A stretch of 12,682 bases of DNA from an uncultured Lachnospiraceae bacterium (GTDB taxonomy: Bacteria > Bacillota > Clostridia > Lachnospirales > Lachnospiraceae): positions 1 through 12,682 of the forward strand of contig CACZTA010000121.1 of the NCBI GenBank assembly GCA_902783935.1, given 5' to 3'. The number at the start of each line of letters is the position of its first letter. Positions within the stretch are counted from its first letter, which is position 1. This document shows positions 7,184 through 12,682 of the stretch, in pieces. A model generated the notes under the pieces. The model searched no databases, was not told the DNA's origin, and saw only the letters and a list, made by a program, of their open reading frames with translations. Position numbers and translations under genes: made by a program.

Positions 7184-8062
7184 ATGGATTTTTTTCTCGC
7201 TATTCTGCTTGGTGTCCTGCAGGGGCTGCTTGAATTTCTTCCTGTCAGTTCTTCAGGACACCTGGTTATTCTGGAACGTCTGAGCAGTTATGGGATTCCG
7301 GCTCTCACGTTCCATGTTTTTCTGCATGCGGGGACGATGGCGGCGATCATCATAACGCTCCGTCATGATGCGGCAAAAATTGCCGCGGAGAGTTTTCGCA
7401 GGAATTCCGGTCTTTTCAGCACACTGGGAAGTATACTGAACAGGGGCGGAGAGAAGCGGCCTGCTTCTTATCAGAAGACGGCGAAAACAAATTACAGCAG
7501 GCTGTCATCAATGATCGGCACCGCCATGATTCCGACAGCGGCGGTCGGACTGATCCTGAGAAGATCAGCCGTCCAGGCATCGGGCTCTCTGTTTTTTAGC
7601 GGGATCGGGTTCCTCGTGACGGGGATTTTCCTGCTTGTGACCGACAAAGTTGCCCCCGGCAGTACTGTTCCGAGAGACGTGCCCCTGCAGTTTGCGTGGC
7701 TGTTCGGACTGATAAACGGAATCGCTGTTCTTCCCGGCGTATCCAGCACGGCGGTTATACTGTGTGCTGGTATATTTGCGGGCTTTAACAGAAAAACAGC
7801 CATTCGCTTTACATTCCTGCTCTCTGTGCCCACCGTCGCGGCAGCATTGCTGCTCGAACTGGCTGCCGGTATCAGAGGCGGTATTTTTACCCCGCATGTG
7901 CTCGGATGCTGCCTCCTCGGGATGCTGGCTGCCGCAGTGAGCGGGACGCTTGCGATGAATACATTTGTCAGGCTTCTCCGCAGGAGCCGTTTCATCCATT
8001 TTGCATATTACTGTTTTGCAGCCGGAACGGCTGCCGTCATGATCGGATACTATCTGCCATAA
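7184..8062 (+). CDS. uppP: Undecaprenyl-diphosphatase family membrane protein (UppP/BacA-like, divergent second motif)
   Basis: This 292-residue polytopic membrane protein is mostly hydrophobic helices. UppP removes a phosphate from undecaprenyl diphosphate so the lipid carrier can be reused for cell-wall synthesis. The first signature is intact: Q13xxxE17 in GVLQGLLEFLPVSSSGHL (10-27), then FLHAGTMAAI (46-55). The second signature, normally PGxSRSG, reads PGVSSTA (184-190): serine replaces the arginine shown to be essential in E. coli UppP (R174). The flanking sequence (GIAVLPG before it, CAGIFAGFNRKTAIRFTFLLSVP after it) aligns well with the family, so this is substitution rather than misalignment. 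A polar loop at about 75-105 is rich in Lys, Arg and Ser. Family membership is secure; phosphatase activity is less so. The RBS is GAGAGGT before ATG 7184. The gene sits between yebC and ftsK. Confidence 0.85.
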   Translation: MDFFLAILLGVLQGLLEFLPVSSSGHLVILERLSSYGIPALTFHVFLHAGTMAAIIITLRHDAAKIAAESFRRNSGLFSTLGSILNRGGEKRPASYQKTAKTNYSRLSSMIGTAMIPTAAVGLILRRSAVQASGSLFFSGIGFLVTGIFLLVTDKVAPGSTVPRDVPLQFAWLFGLINGIAVLPGVSSTAVILCAGIFAGFNRKTAIRFTFLLSVPTVAAALLLELAAGIRGGIFTPHVLGCCLLGMLAAAVSGTLAMNTFVRLLRRSRFIHFAYYCFAAGTAAVMIGYYLP

Positions 8063-8086
8063 AGCTGACTGAAGGGAATGGGGAGT

Positions 8087-11005
8087 ATGGCAGCTGCAAC
8101 AGCTAAAAAGAAACCGCCGGCAGCCCGGACCGGGAATCCGTCCCGGAAAACCCGGAAACCGGCAAATGCAAAGAAAGGAAATACAGGGACAAAAAAGAAG
8201 CGCTCCGGATCGGGCAGCACTTCAGCGCGCAGATCCGGAAATGCCCGGAGACGCAGAGAAAACAGGGGAGTCGGACAGGAAGTCCTTCTTGTCCTCATCC
8301 TGGCGGTTTCCGCACTGATTTTTCTCGCGAACCTGGGTCTGATCGGCCGTTACGGAACCGTCGTGAGCGACGCTCTTTTCGGCTCGTTCGGACTGATGGC
8401 GTACATGTTCCCGTTTTTCCTGTTTTTCGGCTTCGCTTTTTTCCTGGCCAACAGGGGGAATCCCCTTATCTTCAGGAAAATGGCGGGGCTTGTTCTGATG
8501 TTCTGTTTCCTGGCCGCATTCCTCCAGCTCCTGACCCTTGAGACGGGCAGTACAGGTCCTGTTTCCGATTTCTATACGGTGTCTTCAGAAGACCATGTCG
8601 GCGGAGGTTTTATCGGCGGGATTCTTATCCGTGCGTTCGCTTACGTCCTCGGGACCGTCGGCGCTTATGTCCTGACTGTCTGCGGACTGATCGTCGCCGC
8701 AATCGTGCTGACGCAGAAGCCCCTTCTCACTCAGCTGGGTTCCGGCAGCCGGAAAGCTGCGAGGCGCGTGCGCGAAGGGCGGAAACAGCACAGGGAGGAA
8801 AGACTGCGTCTCAAAGAGGAAGAGCAGGAGCGGTGGCTCCTTGAGGATGACGCGCGCCGGGAAGAACAGGAACTTGAGAGAGAAAAGCGCCGGGAAGACC
8901 GCGAGAGAGCACGCATCCGAAAGAAGAGAGAGCAGGAAATCAGGAACAGAAAGCGCAGGAGAAAAGCATCTGCGCCGGTTTTCCATGAAGATGAAGCGGA
9001 CGACGCGGACAGCCTTCTCCTGAGGGCCACACTGGAAAGACCCGATCCGGAAATCATCGCTGAAAGAAATGTCCGGAAGAGACGTCCGAAGCCGATTCCG
9101 GAATCCGCATTTGAAGGGACATCCCCTGAATCTGAGACTGATGTCTCTGAAGCTTCTTCCCGCACTTCCGGAAAGAAAAAGAAAATACCGGCGGCACAGG
9201 CAGTTTCCGCGCCCCCGTTTGAGTGGATTCCGGAAACACCTTCCCCGGAACCTTTTGTCGTTCCTTCCTTCCTGCAGAATTCTGCCGCTGTGGGGAACGG
9301 GACAGAATCCGGTCCGGCCGGGGATTTCTTCCTTCCGGATGACGGGCCTGCAGAATCTGCCGCACGTGCGGACGTACCTGATTCCGCGGACAGCAGCGAA
9401 CCTGTACAGACGGAGGCGACGGCGCCTTCTGAAGAGACGGTGCCAGCCGGCCGCAGAAAAAAACGCGAAGAGGCAGCCCCCGCGTCTGAGATCAGTGCTG
9501 AAATTACGGAAAAAGAATCCGGGAACAGAACAGTTTACCGGCTTCCGCCCGTCACACTCCTGACGAAAGGCAAAGCCGCGAAGTCTGAATCGAAAAAGTC
9601 CATGCTCGAGACCGCACAGAAGCTGGAAAAAACACTTGGTGATTTCGGTGTAGGCGTCAAAGTGGTCAATGTCAGCAGGGGACCGACCGTTACCCGCTAT
9701 GAACTCCAGCCGGACCACGGCGTTAAGGTCAGCAGGATTATCAATCTCCAGGATGACATTAAACTGAACCTGGCAACATCCGAAATCCGCATCGAGGCGC
9801 CTATTCCCGGAAAAGCGGCTGTCGGCATTGAAGTTCCGAACAAAGAGGTGGCCCCCGTGATGCTCAGGGATCTCTGCGAGACGGCCGAGTTTTCAGAGAG
9901 CAGGGCGGCGCTGCCGTTTGCTGTCGGCAAGGATATCGGCGGGAATCCCGTCATAGCGGACATTGAAAAAATGCCCCACCTGCTGATCGCCGGCGCTACC
10001 GGCTCGGGAAAATCCGTCTGCATCAACACGCTCATCATGAGCATCCTCCTGAAGGAGCCGCCTGACAGGGTAAAGTTCCTGATGATCGACCCGAAGGTCG
10101 TCGAGCTGAAAATCTATGACGGCATCCCGCACCTCCTGATCCCGGTCGTGACGGATGCCCGGAAAGCAGCCGGCGCGCTGAACTGGGCCGTTCAGGAAAT
10201 GACAAAGCGCTATAATAAATTCGCGGAATATCCGGGTGTCAGGGATATCAAATCCTACAATGCAAGGGTTGAAAAGATGAACCGCGAGCTGGATACAGAT
10301 GAACAGATTCCCGTCATGCCGCGGATTGTCGTCATCGTGGACGAGCTTGCAGACCTGATGATGGTCGCCTCTTCCGAAGTTGAAGACGCGATCTGCCGGC
10401 TGGCCCAGCTTGCGAGAGCTGCCGGCATCCACCTCATCATCGCGACCCAGCGCCCTTCTGTCAATGTAGTGACCGGCCTCATCAAGGCAAATATGCCGTC
10501 GAGAGTTGCACTGGCTGTCACATCAGGGATCGACAGCCGCACCATCCTCGATATGAACGGCGCCGAAAAACTGCTCGGACACGGAGATATGCTGTTCTAC
10601 CCGCAGTCATACCCGAAGCCGGCCCGTGTACAGGGCTGCTTCGTATCAGACAGAGACATCACTGAAGTCGTTCGTTTCCTCACCGCGCAGACAGGCGATC
10701 CTGCCTATGACGCTGATGTGGAAGAACAGATCAGCACGACGGGATCTTCGCTGGAACCGCCGGAGAAGACCGACAATAATGACCGGGACGAATATTTCGC
10801 AGATGCGGGCAGGCTGATTATCGAAAAGGATAAAGCATCTATCGGCATGCTTCAGCGTGCATATAAAATCGGTTTCAACAGAGCAGCCAGGATCATGGAT
10901 CAGCTGGCAGAAGCAGGAGCCGTCGGCGGGGAAGAGGGGACAAAACCCAGGAAGATCCTGATGACGGCAGAGGAGTTTGAGGCTTTTCTTTCGGAGAACG
11001 GATAA
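8087..11005 (+). CDS. ftsK: DNA translocase FtsK/SpoIIIE family, with long charged linker
   Basis: This is a septum-located ATP-driven DNA pump that moves chromosome ends during division and, if the organism sporulates, into the forespore. Numbering here is from the upstream in-frame ATG at 8078. Residues 1-65 are a Lys/Arg/Ala-rich cytoplasmic tail. About four membrane helices span 69-212. A highly charged helix runs 223-297 (REEQELEREKRRED type), followed by a Pro/Ser/Glu-rich, probably disordered linker to about 490. The motor follows, with Walker A GATGSGKS (639-646), Walker B VVIVDELAD (751-759), ATQRPSVNVVTG (789-800) and SRTILDMNGAEKLLGHGD. The C-terminal winged-helix gamma domain (about 903-965) includes GMLQRAYKIGFNRAARIM. 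At about 972 aa it is longer than B. subtilis SpoIIIE (787), mainly in the tail and linker. ATG 8087 is preferred because AAGGG (8072-8076) is 10 nt upstream but only 1 nt from ATG 8078. Confidence 0.95.
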   Translation: MAAATAKKKPPAARTGNPSRKTRKPANAKKGNTGTKKKRSGSGSTSARRSGNARRRRENRGVGQEVLLVLILAVSALIFLANLGLIGRYGTVVSDALFGSFGLMAYMFPFFLFFGFAFFLANRGNPLIFRKMAGLVLMFCFLAAFLQLLTLETGSTGPVSDFYTVSSEDHVGGGFIGGILIRAFAYVLGTVGAYVLTVCGLIVAAIVLTQKPLLTQLGSGSRKAARRVREGRKQHREERLRLKEEEQERWLLEDDARREEQELEREKRREDRERARIRKKREQEIRNRKRRRKASAPVFHEDEADDADSLLLRATLERPDPEIIAERNVRKRRPKPIPESAFEGTSPESETDVSEASSRTSGKKKKIPAAQAVSAPPFEWIPETPSPEPFVVPSFLQNSAAVGNGTESGPAGDFFLPDDGPAESAARADVPDSADSSEPVQTEATAPSEETVPAGRRKKREEAAPASEISAEITEKESGNRTVYRLPPVTLLTKGKAAKSESKKSMLETAQKLEKTLGDFGVGVKVVNVSRGPTVTRYELQPDHGVKVSRIINLQDDIKLNLATSEIRIEAPIPGKAAVGIEVPNKEVAPVMLRDLCETAEFSESRAALPFAVGKDIGGNPVIADIEKMPHLLIAGATGSGKSVCINTLIMSILLKEPPDRVKFLMIDPKVVELKIYDGIPHLLIPVVTDARKAAGALNWAVQEMTKRYNKFAEYPGVRDIKSYNARVEKMNRELDTDEQIPVMPRIVVIVDELADLMMVASSEVEDAICRLAQLARAAGIHLIIATQRPSVNVVTGLIKANMPSRVALAVTSGIDSRTILDMNGAEKLLGHGDMLFYPQSYPKPARVQGCFVSDRDITEVVRFLTAQTGDPAYDADVEEQISTTGSSLEPPEKTDNNDRDEYFADAGRLIIEKDKASIGMLQRAYKIGFNRAARIMDQLAEAGAVGGEEGTKPRKILMTAEEFEAFLSENG

Positions 11006-11865
11006 TGAAATGCGAGAACTGCGGTTATGAAATTCCACAGGGGAAAGTATTCTGTCCGGTATGCGGGTATGAAGTCCGGCTTGTGCCGGATTTCACGACT
11101 GTCAGCATGGAACGCCAGCAGCTCCTGAAGGAACAGGCTGAGCTGGAGCGGAGGATGCGGCGGAAAGCAGAGGCGGAAGCCAGGCGCAACAGAGTCCGGC
11201 CGGCTGCTGCCGCCGCCGGGCTGTCGCTGATCATCCTGATCGCTTCCGGTCTTGCCTTTTTAATGATCTTTTATATCCGCCAGCATGCCTATATGAATTT
11301 CGGATATCAGAAAACGCATGCCGAAAAAGAATTCAGAAACGAGAACTATCCGCTTGCCCTGACCTTCTGCGACCAGGCGCTGGCCATAAGGCCGGACTCT
11401 GCGGAGTGCGGGGTTTTCAAGGCAAAAATCCTCATGAAAATGGACAACGCCTTCGGGGCGGAGAGTGTTCTCCGCGGTGTTTTTGAGGCAAACCCCTCTT
11501 CGCTGGAAGCCTGTGAGGAGCTCCTGAGCCTGCTGCTTTCCAGAGAGGACTATGACGGCGTCGCGGAGATCGTCAGGGCGACCGACTTTCAGAACATCAA
11601 GGCGGCTTACGGCAAATATCTTTCTGATCCTCCTACATTTTCCCTGGTGAGCGGCAATACATACAGCAAGGGGACCAGACTGAAGATCTACTGCAAATCC
11701 GGCACCATCTATTACACGGTTGACGGTACGACACCGAATGCATCAAGCAGCCTTTACAAAGAGCCCATTAAACTGAAGCCGGGGATCAGCCGGGTAAATG
11801 CGGTCTGCATCAACCAGTACGGTGTCAAGAGCAAAGTTGTAAAAGCTATTTATACGGTTGAATGA
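11005..11865 (+). CDS. Zinc-ribbon, single-pass membrane protein with TPR-like repeats and a CHB_HEX_C-like C-terminal domain
   Basis: The 286-residue product has no function I can name. Residues 3-20 form a zinc ribbon with C3-x2-C6 and C17-x2-C20. A basic amphipathic stretch (about 36-65, RRMRRKAEAEARRNRVR) precedes one membrane helix (67-92). By the positive-inside rule the zinc ribbon is cytoplasmic and the rest is outside. Residues about 100-195 look like TPR units (AEKEFRNENYPLALTFCDQA, then LAIRPDSAE, then VFEANPSSLEACEELLSLL). Residues 208-285 (SGTIYYTVDGTTPN, then SSLYKEPIKLKPG, then VNAVCINQYGVKS) resemble the chitobiase/beta-hexosaminidase C-terminal fold found in cell-surface proteins. 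The start overlaps the ftsK stop as TAATG, so the two are probably translationally coupled. A role at the envelope or septum, perhaps as a scaffold, is inference from context and topology only. Confidence 0.85.
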   Translation: MKCENCGYEIPQGKVFCPVCGYEVRLVPDFTTVSMERQQLLKEQAELERRMRRKAEAEARRNRVRPAAAAAGLSLIILIASGLAFLMIFYIRQHAYMNFGYQKTHAEKEFRNENYPLALTFCDQALAIRPDSAECGVFKAKILMKMDNAFGAESVLRGVFEANPSSLEACEELLSLLLSREDYDGVAEIVRATDFQNIKAAYGKYLSDPPTFSLVSGNTYSKGTRLKIYCKSGTIYYTVDGTTPNASSSLYKEPIKLKPGISRVNAVCINQYGVKSKVVKAIYTVE

Positions 11866-11883
11866 CACCGGAAGGGAAACACG

Positions 11884-12363
11884 ATGACGATCCGGATCAT
11901 CTGTGTCGGAAAAATCAAAGAATCATTTTTCAGGGAAGGCGTCTCAGAGTATGTGAAACGGCTCGGCCGGTATGCGAAAATCGTCATCACCGAAGTTCCT
12001 GACGAAAAGACGCCGGACGGCGCATCGACCGTCGAGACAGAGAAAATCCTCGCGAAAGAGGGAAGCCGCATCCTGGCGAAGATACGCGACACTGATTATG
12101 TCATAGCGCTGGCCATAGAGGGGCGGTCCTTCTCTTCTGAAGCATTTGCCGCTCGGCTGTCAGAGCTCATGAAGAGCGGAAAAAGCGATTTTGTCTTCGT
12201 CATCGGAGGCTCGCTGGGGCTTTCCCGTGATGTTCTGCGGAGAGCTTCCGAGTGCCTCAGCTTTTCCGCGTTTACATTCCCGCATCAGCTGATGCGGGTC
12301 ATTCTGTGTGAGCAGATTTACCGCGCCATGAGAATCATAAACGGAGAACCCTATCACAAATAA
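11884..12363 (+). CDS. rlmH: 23S rRNA (pseudouridine(1915)-N3)-methyltransferase RlmH
   Basis: This is a 159-residue SPOUT-class methyltransferase, dimeric in known members, which uses S-adenosylmethionine to methylate pseudouridine 1915 in helix 69 of 23S rRNA on assembled 70S ribosomes. It starts with MTIRIICVGKIKE. It contains YVIALAIEGRSFSSEAFA (about 72-89), the cofactor-knot stretch FVFVIGGSLGLS (103-114), and the C-terminal block FTFPHQLMRVILCEQIYRA (130-148). It ends with the characteristic GEPYHK. Length matches the family exactly. The RBS AAGGGA lies about 7 nt before ATG 11884, 18 nt after the preceding stop, so it is probably in the same operon. The codons for PHQLMR form a perfect 20-bp palindrome (12279-12298). 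Confidence 0.97.
   Translation: MTIRIICVGKIKESFFREGVSEYVKRLGRYAKIVITEVPDEKTPDGASTVETEKILAKEGSRILAKIRDTDYVIALAIEGRSFSSEAFAARLSELMKSGKSDFVFVIGGSLGLSRDVLRRASECLSFSAFTFPHQLMRVILCEQIYRAMRIINGEPYHK
12279..12298. repeat. Perfect 20-bp palindrome inside rlmH
   Basis: CCCGCATCAGCTGATGCGGG reads the same on both strands with no spacer. It lies within codons for the conserved FPHQLMRV block of RlmH. There is no following T run, so it is not an intrinsic terminator. As RNA it could form a stem only by opening its centre into a loop. The protein sequence is conserved, so the palindrome results from codon choice and may be chance. Confidence 0.7.
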
Positions 12364-12368
12364 CGACA

Positions 12369-12397
12369 TGGATTTTCTCCCTGTATCATGATACAAT
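12369..12397 (+). promoter_or_regulatory. Possible extended -10 promoter for phoH with an overlapping dyad
   Basis: The 74 nt between rlmH and phoH contain TACAAT (12392-12397, five of six consensus bases) preceded by TG at 12389-12390, an extended -10. A weak -35 TGGATT (12369-12374) is 17 nt upstream. The perfect 14-bp palindrome TGTATCATGATACA (12382-12395) covers most of the -10 and could be an operator. Transcription would start near 12404, upstream of the chosen phoH start. No terminator separates rlmH from phoH, so read-through is also possible. Confidence 0.5.
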
Positions 12398-12437
12398 GAC
12401 AGAAATTATGAAAGAAAATCAAGAGGTTGGAAACCGT

Positions 12438-12682
12438 ATGCCCGGAACAGTCGAAAGAGAGTTTGAACTGCCCGCCGAACACGCGAGAAACATCTTCGGC
12501 CAGTTCGATGCTCACCTGAGAGAGGTTGAGAACCGGCTCCATGTATCCGTCATACAGAGAAACGGGTATGTGAAAATTGTCGGAGATCCGCCTTCCGTAA
12601 ACAGGGCGGTCAGTCTCCTCGGGATGCTCCGCACGCTCTCGGAGCGGGGCAAGCCCATCACCGAACAGACCATTACCTATAC
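12438..12682 (+). CDS. phoH: PhoH family protein, N-terminal part (3' truncated by window edge)
   Basis: The frame is open from ATG 12438 to the end of the window, giving the first 81 residues. The pattern FGQFDAHLREVENRLHV (about 20-36), GYVKIVGDPPSVNRAVSLL and ERGKPITEQTITY matches the KH-like N-terminal region of Firmicute PhoH proteins, where ERGxxITEQxVxYA leads into the P-loop ATPase domain. That ATPase core would lie beyond the window. PhoH proteins are cytosolic ATPases linked to RNA metabolism and often sit next to ybeY; the precise reaction is uncertain. ATG 12438 is chosen because AAGAGG (12421-12426) lies 11 nt upstream. In-frame ATGs at 12396 and 12408 overlap or closely follow the predicted promoter and lack an RBS. 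The gene is absent from simple long-ORF lists because it runs off the edge. Confidence 0.9.
   Translation, partial: MPGTVEREFELPAEHARNIFGQFDAHLREVENRLHVSVIQRNGYVKIVGDPPSVNRAVSLLGMLRTLSERGKPITEQTITY

Noticed and set aside
8585..9718. Long open frame (377 codons) on the minus strand opposite the ftsK linker
   Set aside because: It is antisense to the low-complexity Glu/Arg region of ftsK, so its Phe/Arg/Ser-rich translation mirrors that bias. No RBS or domain is visible.
12279..12298. The rlmH palindrome as an intrinsic terminator
   Set aside because: It is inside the coding region, about 65 nt before the stop, and is followed by GC-rich codons rather than T residues.
1..12682. CRISPR array, tRNA/rRNA, insertion sequence, prophage, toxin-antitoxin or defence cassette
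   Set aside because: No regularly spaced repeats, tRNA-like cloverleaf, transposase, terminal inverted repeats or typical defence domains were seen. Almost all the sequence is accounted for by recognisable core genes with short gaps.

Overview
The window is a compact, roughly 55% GC chromosomal segment with housekeeping gene content and no mobile elements. Three things suggest a Gram-positive Firmicute, most likely a Clostridia/Lachnospiraceae-type anaerobe: strong AGGA/AGGGA-type ribosome binding sites, consensus sigma-A promoters, and the gene set (YdiF-like ABC-F, bifunctional NnrD/NnrE, a SpoIIIE-type FtsK followed by a zinc-ribbon/TPR protein, RlmH, PhoH). The assignment is by protein resemblance only; no rRNA is present to confirm it.

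Layout. (1) 1-285 is the 3' end of pgsA (phosphatidylglycerophosphate synthase), followed after 31 nt by icd (NADP-type isocitrate dehydrogenase, 317-1531). (2) A hairpin terminator at 1545-1587 separates icd from a convergent minus-strand gene for a YdiF-like ABC-F ATPase (1586-3502). (3) The divergent intergenic region (3503-3660) carries a perfect TTGACA/TATAAT promoter firing rightwards. (4) From there a tightly packed plus-strand cluster runs to the right edge: nnr (NAD(P)HX repair), alr (alanine racemase), yebC (TACO1-family), uppP-like (undecaprenyl-diphosphatase family), ftsK/spoIIIE, a zinc-ribbon/TPR/CHB_HEX_C-like membrane protein, rlmH, and the 5' end of phoH. Gaps are 10-60 nt, with one TAATG stop/start overlap and no intrinsic terminator. 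Extra extended -10 promoters are proposed before yebC and before phoH.

How the genes fit together. Several serve the envelope and cell division: pgsA (anionic phospholipid), alr (D-alanine for peptidoglycan), uppP (lipid carrier recycling) and ftsK (chromosome translocation at the septum). Others serve translation: ABC-F, YebC, RlmH (23S rRNA pseudouridine methylation) and perhaps PhoH (RNA metabolism). Nnr and Icd are metabolic. I see no defence system, CRISPR array, prophage, IS element or tRNA.

The most notable points are residue-level. The UppP-family protein lacks the conserved arginine of its PGxSRSG motif. The alanine racemase has Ala where the usual carbamylated lysine sits. FtsK has an unusually long linker that includes a predicted charged single alpha-helix. 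Small dyads overlap the proposed yebC and phoH promoters. I did not find convincing evidence for a wholly new system.
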